From the NCBI RefSeq assembly GCF_004799445.1, contig NZ_SSNA01000018.1, positions 1-64,000 of the forward strand: a stretch of DNA of 64,000 nt, given 5' to 3'. This DNA comes from Bradyrhizobium sp. Its GTDB lineage: Bacteria; Pseudomonadota; Alphaproteobacteria; Rhizobiales; Xanthobacteraceae. The notes beneath the pieces are model-generated. The model saw nothing but the letters and a program-made list of their open reading frames with translations. It made no database searches and was not told the origin of the DNA. The position numbers and the translations under genes were made by a program. This document shows positions 7,678-15,568 of this stretch, piece by piece; the stretch's first letter is position 1, and each line of letters begins with the position of its first letter.

Positions 7678-8925
7678 ATGAATTTCGACGACACCCCGCA
7701 GGAGGCCGCGTTCCGCAGCCAGGCGAAGGCCTGGATCGCCGCCAACGCGCCGAAGCAATATGAGGAGGAACTGAAAAAGTCCTCGCTCGGCCGCACCGAG
7801 CTCAAGGGCGCCAACATCCTTGAGGCCGCAAAGGCCTGGCAGAAGCGGAAGGCTGAAGCCGGCTGGGCCTGTCTGCACTGGCCGAAGGAATATGGCGGGC
7901 GGGGCGCGACGCCGATGGAGCGCGTGATCTGGCAACAGGAGGAAGGCCCGTTCGGCAAGCTTAGCTACGTGTTCATCATCGGTCATGGCATGTGCGGGCC
8001 CACCATGATGGCATTTGCCAGCGAAGACCACAAACGCCGTTATCTGCCGCCTTTGGCGTCAGGCGAAAACATCTGGTGCCAGCTGTTCTCCGAACCCGCC
8101 GGGGGATCCGACGTCGCGGGCCTGCGCACCCGCGCGGAGAAACACGGCGACGACTGGGTCATCAACGGCCAGAAGATCTGGACCTCAGGCGCGCACTATT
8201 CCGACTATGGCATCCTGCTGACGCGCACCGATCCCACGGTGCCCAAGCACAAGGGCCTCACCATGTTCTTCCTGGACATGAAGAGCCCCGGCGTCGAGAT
8301 CAAACCGATCAAGCAGGCGAACGGGCAGTCCGATTTCAACGAGGTCTATTTCACCGATGTGAAAATCCCCGACACCCAGCGGCTGGGAGCCGTCAACGAC
8401 GGCTGGAACGTGTCGCTCACCACTTTGATGAACGAGCGGATGTCGATCGGCGCCGGCGTTGCAACCGGCTTCCCCGAATTGTTCGAGTTCTGCAGCAATC
8501 TGATGCTGGAGGATGGGCTGGCGATCGATGACCGCAACGTTCGACCGAAACTCGCCAACTGGGCGGTGCGCGCCAGCGGCCTCAAATACACCAGCATGCG
8601 CGCGATCTCGGCGCTGTCGAAAGGCGAGCGCCCGGGGCCGGAGAATTCGATCGGCAAGCTGGTCGCGGGATCGATGATCCAGGATATCGCGGCCTTTGCG
8701 CTGGATTTGCAAGGTGCGGCGGGTGTGCTGAGCGGGCCCGAGGATGCCGAAGCCAACGGCAAATTTCAGGCGATGCTGTTGCGCGCGCCCGGCACCCGCG
8801 TCGAAGGCGGCACCGACGAGATCATGCGCAACATCATCGCCGAGCGCGTGCTTGGTTTGCCCGGCGACATCAGGGTCGACAAGGACGTGCCGTTCAACAA
8901 GATACCGACCAAGGGTCGGGGTTAA
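7678..8925 (+). CDS. Acyl-CoA dehydrogenase, large-subunit type (paralogue 1)
   Basis: This 415-aa acyl-CoA dehydrogenase has the FAD/substrate-contact segments CQLFSEPAGGSDVAG and WVINGQKIWTSGAH and the C-terminal GGTDEIMRNIIAERVLGLPGD. The start ATG at 7678 (MNFDDTPQEAAFR) follows GAGAGAGAA and matches the start of its tandem paralogue. A 25-codon in-frame extension would lie in the repeat and is rejected. At the position of the usual catalytic Glu (EGT in medium-chain enzymes) it reads GGT, so the base must lie elsewhere or on a partner subunit. The next gene is nearly its duplicate. Confidence 0.92.
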   Translation: MNFDDTPQEAAFRSQAKAWIAANAPKQYEEELKKSSLGRTELKGANILEAAKAWQKRKAEAGWACLHWPKEYGGRGATPMERVIWQQEEGPFGKLSYVFIIGHGMCGPTMMAFASEDHKRRYLPPLASGENIWCQLFSEPAGGSDVAGLRTRAEKHGDDWVINGQKIWTSGAHYSDYGILLTRTDPTVPKHKGLTMFFLDMKSPGVEIKPIKQANGQSDFNEVYFTDVKIPDTQRLGAVNDGWNVSLTTLMNERMSIGAGVATGFPELFEFCSNLMLEDGLAIDDRNVRPKLANWAVRASGLKYTSMRAISALSKGERPGPENSIGKLVAGSMIQDIAAFALDLQGAAGVLSGPEDAEANGKFQAMLLRAPGTRVEGGTDEIMRNIIAERVLGLPGDIRVDKDVPFNKIPTKGRG

Positions 8926-8928
8926 CGA

Positions 8929-9016
8929 GTCGTCATTCCGGGGCGAGGCGAAGCCTCGAACCCGGAATCCAGAAGTTATCGATCGAGATTCCGGGTTCGC
9001 GCTCCGCGCGCCCCTG
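8929..9016. repeat. GTCGTCATTCCGGG-type palindromic repeat
   Basis: Between the tandem dehydrogenases lies GTCGTCATTCCGGGGCGAGG, then CGAACCCGGAATCC, then GAGATTCCGGGTTCGCGCTC. The two inner segments are inverted copies of CCCGGAAT, and the left part contains GCGAGGCGAAGCCTCG. No coding content was seen. It is one of several dispersed intergenic repeat families in the window. Confidence 0.55.
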
Positions 9017-9037
9017 ACGGAAGAGAGGGAGCGCTCA

Positions 9038-10282
9038 ATGAATTTCGATGACACCCCGCAGGAAGCGGCGTTCCGCGCTGAGGTGCGCCGATGGATCGGC
9101 GCCAACGCGCCCAGGGAATTCGAGGCGGAGCTTTCCAAGGCTTCGCTCGGCCGGATCAAGTTGAAGAAGCACGACATCGTCGAGGTGGCAAAAGCCTGGC
9201 AGAGGAAGAAGTCCGAGGGCGGCTGGGTGTGCCTGAACTGGCCCAGGGAGTATGGCGGGCGCGGCGCCACGGCGGTCGAACGCGTGATCTGGCAGCAGGA
9301 GGAGGGCGTCTACTTCAAGCTCACCCACCCGTTCCAGATCGGCGAAGGCATGTGCGGGCCGACGCTGATGGCTTACGGCAGCGAGGCCGACAAACGGCGC
9401 TATCTGCCGAAGATCGCCTCGGGCGAGGAAATCTGGTGCCAGCTGTTCTCGGAGCCGTCAGGCGGATCCGACGTGGCCGGTCTGCGCACCCGCGCGGAAG
9501 CCGACGGTGACCATTGGATCATCAACGGCCAGAAGATCTGGACCTCCGGTGCGCATTATTCGGACTACGGCATCCTGATCACCCGCACCGACCCCAACGT
9601 GCCCAAGCACAAGGGCCTGACCATGTTCTACATCGACATGAAGAGCGCGGGCGTCGAGGTGAGACCGATCAAGCAGGCCAACGGCATGCAGGAATTCAAC
9701 GAGGTGTTTTTCACCAACCTGCGCATTTCGGACGAGCAGCGGCTTGGCGCGGTCGGCGACGGCTGGAACGTGTCGCTGACGACGCTGATGAACGAGCGCA
9801 TGACGATCGGGGCCCGGCTCGCGACCGGCTTCTCCGAGCTGTTCGATTTCTGCTGCAACCTGATGACCGAGGACGGACTTGCCATCGACGATCACGCCAC
9901 GCGTTCGAAACTCGCCAACTGGGCGGTGAAAAACAGCGGCCTGAAATACACCAGCATGCGGGCAATCTCGGCGCTGTCCAAAGGCGAGCGTCCGGGACCG
10001 GAAAACTCGATCGGCAAGCTGGTCGCGGGCTCGATGCTGCAGGATATCGCGATGTATGCGATGGATCTGCAGGGTGCGAGCGGCATGCTGACCGATCCGG
10101 ATGCCGCCGAGGCCGCCGGTCAGTTCCAGGCCATGCTGATGTCGTCGCCTTCGACACGTATCGCCGGCGGGACCGACGAGATCCTCCGCAACATCATCGC
10201 CGAACGGGTGCTGGGATTGCCAGGCGACATCCGCGTCGACAAGGATGTGCCATTCAACAAGATCCCGACCAGGGGAAGGTAG
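9038..10282 (+). CDS. Acyl-CoA dehydrogenase, large-subunit type (paralogue 2)
   Basis: The 414-aa tandem paralogue of the preceding gene is colinear with it from MNFDDTPQEAAFR to VPFNKIPT. Conserved blocks include CQLFSEPSGGSDVAGLRTR and IINGQKIWTSGAHYSDYGIL. The ATG at 9038 follows GAGAGGGAG. Like paralogue 1 it has GGT (AGGTDEI) where many family members have the catalytic Glu. The pair presumably arose by local duplication and may serve different acyl chain lengths or alternate as partners of the smaller enzyme at 6403. An open frame reaching upstream to 8744 is an artefact of overlapping frames. Confidence 0.92.
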   Translation: MNFDDTPQEAAFRAEVRRWIGANAPREFEAELSKASLGRIKLKKHDIVEVAKAWQRKKSEGGWVCLNWPREYGGRGATAVERVIWQQEEGVYFKLTHPFQIGEGMCGPTLMAYGSEADKRRYLPKIASGEEIWCQLFSEPSGGSDVAGLRTRAEADGDHWIINGQKIWTSGAHYSDYGILITRTDPNVPKHKGLTMFYIDMKSAGVEVRPIKQANGMQEFNEVFFTNLRISDEQRLGAVGDGWNVSLTTLMNERMTIGARLATGFSELFDFCCNLMTEDGLAIDDHATRSKLANWAVKNSGLKYTSMRAISALSKGERPGPENSIGKLVAGSMLQDIAMYAMDLQGASGMLTDPDAAEAAGQFQAMLMSSPSTRIAGGTDEILRNIIAERVLGLPGDIRVDKDVPFNKIPTRGR

Positions 10283-10285
10283 TTC

Positions 10286-10402
10286 GTGTCCCGGACGCGG
10301 TGCAGCGCTTTTTGCGCTGCTCCGCAGAGCCGGGACCCAAAGACGGCTATAGATGGACCCGGCTGCAGCGCACCGCTTCGCGCTGCGCTGCAGCCGGGGT
10401 AC
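10286..10402 (+). repeat. Twin-hairpin intergenic repeat, copy 2
   Basis: Same layout and orientation as the copy at 7536: GTGTCCCGGACGCGGTGCAG, a short loop, the returning GCTGCTCCGCAGAGCCGGG, then the second hairpin GACCCGGCTGCAGCGC to GCGCTGCAGCCGGGG. In the second hairpin both arms changed together (ATCAGC to CTGCAG) compared with copy 1, which supports selection on pairing. Confidence 0.8.
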
Positions 10403-10430
10403 GAAACCCTATTCACGAGAAAGCTTAGCC

Positions 10431-11135
10431 ATGACATCCGTCTCCGCAAATCAAGAACAAGAACCAATCGAGGTTCTCGAAACCCTGCTGGGCGAACGCT
10501 TTTCCTGCCGCGCGTTCAAGCCCGACCCGGTGCCGCGCGCTACAATCGAGCGTATTTTGACCGCGGCGCAGAAGACCGCGTCATGGTGCAACAGCCAGCC
10601 GTGGCGGCTCGAGATCACGTCCGGCGCCGCGACCAAGAAATTCCGCGATCTGATGTATGGGACAGCCTCCAGCGACCAGCCGAATAGCGGCGACTTTCCT
10701 TTCCCGCGCGAATATCGCGGGGTCTATCTGGAGCGGCGGCGCGAAAGCGGCTTTCAGCTCTACAACTCGCTCGGCATCCCGCGCGGCGACAAGATGGGTT
10801 ACGCCAAACAGGCGCTGGAGAATTTCAACTTCTTCGGCGCGCCGCAGGTCGCCATCGTGCATACCGACGAGGCGCTCGGCGTCTACGGCGCGATCGACTG
10901 CGGCGGCTATGTCACGAGCTTCATGCTGGCGGCGCAGGCGCTCGGCGTCGCCACCATCCCGCAGGCGGCGCTGGCGTTTCATTCCGAAGTGGTGCGCCGG
11001 CATTTCGGCCTCGGTGACGACCGCCGGGTGGTGTGCGGCATCTCGTTCGGATATCCCGACCGCGCGCACAAGGCCAACAGCTACCGCACCACGCGCGCGA
11101 GCATCGCCGATACTGTCACCTTCGTGGACGAATAG
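10431..11135 (+). CDS. Nitroreductase family protein
   Basis: This 234-aa FMN-dependent oxidoreductase of the nitroreductase fold opens with LLGERFSCRAFKPDPVP. An FMN-phosphate-contacting segment (TASWCNSQPWRLEI, about residues 45-58) follows, and a second FMN-loop region ends FGYPDRAHKANSYRTTRAS. The ATG at 10431 follows AAGCTTAG; the 26 upstream in-frame codons belong to the repeat. Such proteins use NAD(P)H to reduce nitro, quinone or enone groups. Being last in the acyl-CoA dehydrogenase series suggests an enoate or quinone reduction in the same pathway, which is inference only. Confidence 0.88.
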   Translation: MTSVSANQEQEPIEVLETLLGERFSCRAFKPDPVPRATIERILTAAQKTASWCNSQPWRLEITSGAATKKFRDLMYGTASSDQPNSGDFPFPREYRGVYLERRRESGFQLYNSLGIPRGDKMGYAKQALENFNFFGAPQVAIVHTDEALGVYGAIDCGGYVTSFMLAAQALGVATIPQAALAFHSEVVRRHFGLGDDRRVVCGISFGYPDRAHKANSYRTTRASIADTVTFVDE

Positions 11136-11220
11136 AGTAACAAGGAAAACCCCGACCGCCTTTTTCTTCCCTTCTCCCCTTGAAGGAAAGGGCGACGTCC
11201 CTCGCAAGTCTGCCGAGAAT

Positions 11221-12006
11221 CTAGAATTTCGGCGGCCGCTTTTCCGAAAACGCCCTGATGCCTTCCTTGATCTCGGCGCCGCGCATGCTTTCGCGATGGC
11301 GGCGGTCGGCGGCCTCCTCGTCGAGCTTGCCGCGCGCGAATTCATTGATGGTCCGCTTCATGCCGCGCATCGCGGCCGGCGCATTGCCGGCAAGAATGGC
11401 GGCGAGCCTGTCGACCTCTTCGTCGAGCGCCTCGGCCGGCACCATCGCGGTGAGATAGCCGATCCGCAACATCTCCGCTGCGCCGATCTTTTCGGCGGTC
11501 AGGAACAGTTTCTTGGCATTGTCGGCACCAAGCCGCGCCACGTAGCGTGCGATGCCGCTTTTGTAATAATGCAATCCAAGGCGCGCCGCCGGCATGAACA
11601 TTTCGCTAGTGTCGATGCCGATGCGGAAGTCGCAGGCCAGTGCCAGATCGGTCGATCCGCCATAGACGCCGCCATTGAGCCGGCAGATGCTGGGAACGCC
11701 GATATCCTCCAGCCGGTTGACGACGGCTTCGAACGCGGATCCGGCGCTGCTCTGTTCAACGGTGCTGACGGCGCGCTCGGCGACCGAGTTGAGGTCGTAG
11801 CCGGCGCTGAAGGCGCGGCCGGTGCCGGTGAGCACCATTACCCGAATGGCGGGATCGGCCTCGATCCGGTCAAACAGTTTCAGCAGGACGTCGAGATCGT
11901 CCGCCTGCAGCCGATTCAGATGTTTCGGCCGATTGAGGCGGATGGTGGCGCGTGCGCCGTTGAGTTCGAGCACCGGCGGGCTTGCGGCGCTTTCGGCTTC
12001 GGACAT
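11221..12006 (-). CDS. Enoyl-CoA hydratase/isomerase family protein lacking both Glu
   Basis: This 261-aa crotonase-fold protein has an intact CoA-binding/oxyanion framework (GRAFSAGYDL at about 63-72; NGGVYGGSTDLALACDFRIG at about 111-130). At the two positions where hydratases carry catalytic glutamates it has Asp120 (GGSTDLA) and Ala140 (FMPAARLGL, usually PE). Classical hydration by the two-Glu mechanism therefore looks impaired. Isomerase, thioesterase, dechlorinase-like or other crotonase chemistry is possible. It lies convergent to the nitroreductase and 11 bp downstream, on the same strand, of the channel gene. Substrate unknown. Confidence 0.88.
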   Translation of the reverse strand: MSEAESAASPPVLELNGARATIRLNRPKHLNRLQADDLDVLLKLFDRIEADPAIRVMVLTGTGRAFSAGYDLNSVAERAVSTVEQSSAGSAFEAVVNRLEDIGVPSICRLNGGVYGGSTDLALACDFRIGIDTSEMFMPAARLGLHYYKSGIARYVARLGADNAKKLFLTAEKIGAAEMLRIGYLTAMVPAEALDEEVDRLAAILAGNAPAAMRGMKRTINEFARGKLDEEAADRRHRESMRGAEIKEGIRAFSEKRPPKF

Positions 12007-12017
12007 GGTTTTCTCCG

Positions 12018-13130
12018 CTATTTATTTTCCAGAACGCGCCGCCTGGCTTCGGCATCGATCGTCTCGGCGAGATCGGGATGCCGGGCCATCAGCAAGCGGA
12101 AGTCCACGAGATCGAGCACCAACAGCTTCGATACCCGCGTCGTGGTGATGTTGGCCGAGCGCAGGTTGTTGCCGAGCAGCGCCATTTCGCCGAAGAATGC
12201 GCCGGCTCCCAGCGTCACCTTCTTGCCCGGCAAATCGACCTCGACCTCGCCGGCGGCGATGAAATACATGCAGTCGCCGGCGTGGCCCTTGCGGATGATC
12301 GTGGTGCGCGCCGGAAGGTCTATCGTGCGCAGCATGCCGGTGACGTCGGCGATCGCCGCAGGTCCAAGGGCGGCAAAGAACGGCACCTTGCTCACCGACT
12401 CCCAGGTCTTCAGGAAATTGTCGCGGCGGGTTTCGGCCGCAAAGCCGGTGGCGAGGATACCGGTCCAGAGCCCGAACACGCCAAGGCCGCAGATCATGAC
12501 CACCGCCGCGACCAGCCGACCGAGCGGGGTGATCGGCACCACATCGCCATATCCGGTCGTGGTCAGGGTCGCGACCGCCCACCATAGGGACGCGGGCACG
12601 CTGCTGAAGCCGGCCGGCTGCACGTCGCGCTCCAGAAAATATTCCGCCACCGAGGCCAGGAACAGGACCATCAGGAAGATCACCAGCACGCTCAACAGCG
12701 GTCCGGATTCCAGTACCAGCACCCGGCGCAGTTGCCGCAAGCCGGGAATCCCAGGTACAACCTTGAGTACCCAGAGCACGCCAAATAGCCATGCGGATTT
12801 GGGGTCCACGCCAAGCATCATGGCGAGCGGCACGGCGATCGCCGCGACCGCATCCACCAGCCCCCGCAAGGATAACGCGTAAGCCCAGCCGCGACCGGTC
12901 TGAAAGGCATGGCGAAGCCGGATCACCCATTCGAAGACGAAAAAAGCCAGGCACGCCCACAGCACGGCGTCGATGCCGCGATGCGCTGCCTCGTAGACGG
13001 GATCGACCGTGAGCAGAATCGTCATCGCGACGCCGGAGGCGACGGCGACAGAGGCCGGCCTAGTCATATTGCGGCCGGTGGTTGCGACCGCAAATTGCGC
13101 AAGGGCAGGGAAAACAAGCGGCTTGGACAT
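12018..13130 (-). CDS. Cyclic-nucleotide-gated K+ channel, MloK1-like
   Basis: The 370-aa six-helix K+ channel has a C-terminal cyclic-nucleotide-binding domain. The membrane part spans about residues 25-230, with a pore helix and selectivity filter TTGYGD at 191-196. A short C-linker leads to a cNMP domain at about 255-360 whose phosphate-binding cassette FFGEMALLGNNLRSA (312-326) contains the Glu and Arg324 that hold the cyclic nucleotide. The segments ERDVQP, SLWWAV and GIFGLW/ILATGF-type blocks closely match MloK1 of Mesorhizobium loti. There is no charged S4, so voltage gating is unlikely. Expected role: cAMP-opened K+ conductance in the inner membrane. Confidence 0.93.
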   Translation of the reverse strand: MSKPLVFPALAQFAVATTGRNMTRPASVAVASGVAMTILLTVDPVYEAAHRGIDAVLWACLAFFVFEWVIRLRHAFQTGRGWAYALSLRGLVDAVAAIAVPLAMMLGVDPKSAWLFGVLWVLKVVPGIPGLRQLRRVLVLESGPLLSVLVIFLMVLFLASVAEYFLERDVQPAGFSSVPASLWWAVATLTTTGYGDVVPITPLGRLVAAVVMICGLGVFGLWTGILATGFAAETRRDNFLKTWESVSKVPFFAALGPAAIADVTGMLRTIDLPARTTIIRKGHAGDCMYFIAAGEVEVDLPGKKVTLGAGAFFGEMALLGNNLRSANITTTRVSKLLVLDLVDFRLLMARHPDLAETIDAEARRRVLENK

Positions 13131-13518
13131 CGGGAGGCGGGCGCCTGTCGCTGGAAAATACCTGATCCGGCCGTCTTGGGCGTGGCCGGTCCGACAAAGT
13201 GCCCGCGCGGGGGAAGGCCGTCAACGAGGTGCGGAAAACAGCGTTATCGCGCCGGGGCTGAATGGACCCATCGGCGGCCTATCTGACCGGTCCCGGACGC
13301 AGCAGGCTCGGGATCTCGCCGTACCTGAACCATGGCGTATCGCCGTTGGGCCACACTTGGTGTTTTTCGAGTTCCGTGCAGGTGCATTCTCGGCCGGGAG
13401 ATGTCATAAAAGGTCAATGCCGGTTCGATTGGCCCGGCTTCAAGAAGAACTTGCGCTGAACGCCTTCATTTCAGTGCCATTACAGTCTAGCGAGGGCGTC
13501 AGCTTGTCGTTTCCCCCC
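13131..13518. other. Gene-free interval between divergent genes
   Basis: This 388-bp stretch lies between the K+ channel (minus) and the DUF3307 gene (plus). Short open frames cross it, but none has a good ribosome-binding site or recognisable product. It should hold the two promoters. I see no strong palindrome. Confidence 0.5.
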
Positions 13519-13914
13519 ATGTCCGCGTCGGTTCCGGTAGGCGCGCTTCTCGGATGGATGCTGCTGCTAACCGTCAAGCATGTCATTGCCGATTTTGTCC
13601 TGCAGACGTCCTGGATGGCCATCGGCAAGGACCAGAAGACCGGATGGGCGCTGCCGCTGCTGGCCCACTGCCTCGTGCATCTTGCGGTTGCAATGACGCT
13701 GATCCTGATCGTCGCGCCGCAGTTCTGGTTTGTCGCCCTGATCGATTTTGCCATTCACATCACGGTCGACCGCGCCAAGGGGTTTTGCGCAGCGAGGTTT
13801 GGCGTGACCCAGGAGCACCAGCATCCCTGGTTCTGGACGCTGATCGGGGTGGATCAGGCGCTGCATCACCTGACCGGTTTTGGTCTTTCGATATTCATGG
13901 CCGCGAACGGTTGA
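13519..13914 (+). CDS. DUF3307 family membrane protein
   Basis: The 131-aa protein has three to four hydrophobic helices and the DUF3307 signature: LLLTVKHVIADFVLQTSWMA near the N-terminus, LLAHCLVHLAVA in the middle, and HITVDRAKG followed by DQALHHLTG near the C-terminus. Conserved His and Asp residues inside membrane segments are typical of the family, whose function is unknown. The start at 13519 (MSASVPVG) is chosen because the family motif begins shortly after it; a much longer open frame upstream is not supported. The 3' end overlaps the convergent GNAT gene by about 20 bp. Confidence 0.85.
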   Translation: MSASVPVGALLGWMLLLTVKHVIADFVLQTSWMAIGKDQKTGWALPLLAHCLVHLAVAMTLILIVAPQFWFVALIDFAIHITVDRAKGFCAARFGVTQEHQHPWFWTLIGVDQALHHLTGFGLSIFMAANG

Positions 13915-14401
13915 TCGGGCCTGCTTGGGGATTTGCATCCCGGATAGACACGCTCAGACGGCGTGGTCCGACATCCCGTTCGATCGGCGTCCAACCCAGT
14001 CTTTCGTAATAGGCCGACAACGTCGCCCGCGCACATAGATAGGTGCGACCAAAGCCCAGCGCGAAGCAGTCCCGCGTTGCCTGGTTGACCAGCGCGCCGC
14101 CAACGCCGCGCCGGCGCGCTTCCGGCTCGACCCACACTGCGGCGATCCAGGGCGTCCATTGCGGACGCTCGGCGAGATCGGACGCGATGACGGAGGCGGT
14201 GCCGAGAAACGCCTCGCCATCATGGGCCACCAGCGCGAATGGAAGGGGATTCGCGTTGAGATTTTCATCGCGCAGGCGCCCGGAGATAAGACTGAGGGGA
14301 TGGCCGGAATCTCTCCACCACGCTTGCCACACGCGGTCGGCCACCGTGTCGATAAATTGCGGACACTGTCGCAGGTCGGAGATGGTGAACGTCGGGGACA
14401 T
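13895..14401 (-). CDS. GNAT family N-acetyltransferase
   Basis: This 168-aa protein has the Gcn5-related fold. The acetyl-CoA pyrophosphate loop is EARRRGVGGALVNQA (about residues 92-106), preceded by the beta-strand WIAAVWV, and a Tyr in the later segment YYERLGWTPIERD is a plausible general acid. The substrate is not indicated. The gene stands alone and is convergent with the DUF3307 gene, overlapping its end. Confidence 0.87.
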   Translation of the reverse strand: MSPTFTISDLRQCPQFIDTVADRVWQAWWRDSGHPLSLISGRLRDENLNANPLPFALVAHDGEAFLGTASVIASDLAERPQWTPWIAAVWVEPEARRRGVGGALVNQATRDCFALGFGRTYLCARATLSAYYERLGWTPIERDVGPRRLSVSIRDANPQAGPINRSRP

Positions 14402-14650
14402 GGTTTGAGGTACCTTGAAGAATGAACGTTGGCGAGCGCCTTGGCGCTACTTCGTCCTTCCCTGCGGGATTCGGGGCCAGCCATCGGGTGGCGATGGCTG
14501 GCCGGATGCTGGCAACCGCGCTTGAGGCCGAATCACGGCCGCGCTGCCCGATCAGGCCATCGCGTGCAAGCTATCCGTACGACTACCGGGTGCCGTGGTT
14601 AACCTTTCGTTAGAGGATTGCACGGCATCTTGCGGAAAGGGAGAACTGCA

Positions 14651-15052
14651 ATGTTTTCAAGCCGCGACGCCTTCGAGAACGATTTCTGCCCGGTCCGAGA
14701 TGAATTGCTCGGTGAGATGTATCGCGCCAACGAAAACGGCTTGCCGCAGCTCGTGGCGAGCGTTTCCTCCGATGTTCGGGCCATGCTGGCGCTGTTCTGC
14801 TATCGCAGGAGCCACCTTCATTCGCTGGCGCTTTCGATCGCCGCAAGCTGCAGCGAACGCGAACTGATCCAGTTGGGCGGACGGGTCGGCTCTACTCTTT
14901 ACGCGCTATCCCGCGAACCAGCCGCGCGTGGCATGCCGTCATCGTCCTATGGCAACCGCAAGCCGATCACGCTGTCCACCAGGCCGCTCTCCACCTTCGC
15001 GCCGGTCGATGACGAACTCGACGAAGATTTCGCCGAGGCCGTGTCGGCATAA
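14651..15052 (+). CDS. Conserved hypothetical protein, 133 aa
   Basis: A 133-aa protein starting MFSSRDAFENDFCPVRDELL, preceded by AAAGGGAGA at good spacing (ATG at 14651; an ATG 11 codons earlier lacks a site). The first about 80 residues are predicted helical with ERELIQLGGRVGSTLYALSRE. The last about 45 are low-complexity and end in a strongly acidic tail (DDELDEDFAEAVSA). No signal peptide, membrane helix or catalytic motif is visible. I do not recognise the family. Clean coding character and a good ribosome-binding site support it as real. Confidence 0.7.
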   Translation: MFSSRDAFENDFCPVRDELLGEMYRANENGLPQLVASVSSDVRAMLALFCYRRSHLHSLALSIAASCSERELIQLGGRVGSTLYALSREPAARGMPSSSYGNRKPITLSTRPLSTFAPVDDELDEDFAEAVSA

Positions 15053-15063
15053 TCACCATAGCA

Positions 15064-15180
15064 GTCGTCCGTGCGAACGCAGGGACCCATAGCCACCATA
15101 TTCAATTGTTTTAGAAGCGTCCGCCACGCCGCGTTGTTGATGGATCACGCGGTATGGGTCCCTGCGTTCGCAGGGACGAC
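15064..15180. repeat. GTCGTCC...GGGACGAC inverted repeat, copy 1
   Basis: GTCGTCCGTGCGAACGCAGG at the left and CCTGCGTTCGCAGGGACGAC at the right are inverted copies flanking about 70 bp. Further members are at 24564, 53211 and 54594. The outer arms can close a long stem, and each arm also has an internal small hairpin (TGCGAACGCA type). Probably a mobile-type intergenic palindrome. Confidence 0.7.
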
Positions 15181-15192
15181 GCCACGGAGAAA

Positions 15193-15513
15193 TCACGCCA
15201 GAGCCGGTAGTCCATGCCGTCGCCGCGCCATGGCGCATTCGACGTCGCCGGGCATGCAGGTGCGGCACACCTCGGGGCGAACCGCATAAATCGCGCACGA
15301 GGTCTTGACCCCGATCCGGCCTGACAGCGCCGAGCAGCGATCGCCGTCGCAGCGCATTCCCGATTGTCTTTGGTTGACGAATTTTCCCGGAATGAGATCG
15401 AGCGCAGCGTCGTCCTCGGTCGTGAATCGCGGCCAGTTCTGCGAATACGAGCAACAGGCCCCGCACGCCTGGCAGGGGCCTTCGGCATCGATGGCGGGTT
15501 CGGTTAGTTCCAT
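15193..15513 (-). CDS. YkgJ-type Cys-cluster (zinc/iron-chelating) protein
   Basis: This 106-aa protein starts MELTEPAIDAEG. It has the family cysteine pattern CxxCxxCC at 14-21, further Cys in MRCDGDRCSAL, and the diagnostic CAIYAVRPEVCRTC. These Cys are proposed to bind a metal or an Fe-S cluster; the molecular function of the family is not established. The ATG at 15511-15513 gives family-typical length. A longer open frame crosses into the neighbouring regulator in the wrong frame and is not used. It sits 55 bp after the WYL regulator on the same strand. Confidence 0.85.
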   Translation of the reverse strand: MELTEPAIDAEGPCQACGACCSYSQNWPRFTTEDDAALDLIPGKFVNQRQSGMRCDGDRCSALSGRIGVKTSCAIYAVRPEVCRTCMPGDVECAMARRRHGLPALA

Positions 15514-15568
15514 GTCCGGGGGTTTAGCGCGGAACGGCGTGATCGGCCAGTTGGTTGCGGCACATGCG

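Noticed and set aside
8744..9037. N-terminal extension of the second tandem dehydrogenase
   Set aside because: The 98 extra codons overlap the end of the first paralogue in another frame and the repeat; the ATG at 9038 has a good site and matches the paralogue's start.
10657..12882. 741-codon open frame on the plus strand
   Set aside because: Antisense to the crotonase and channel genes and out of frame with the nitroreductase; composition is Arg/Ser-rich shadow sequence without domains, typical of high-GC DNA.
13262..13459. 65-codon ORF between the channel and DUF3307 genes
   Set aside because: No ribosome-binding site, no recognisable sequence features, and in a region expected to hold promoters.
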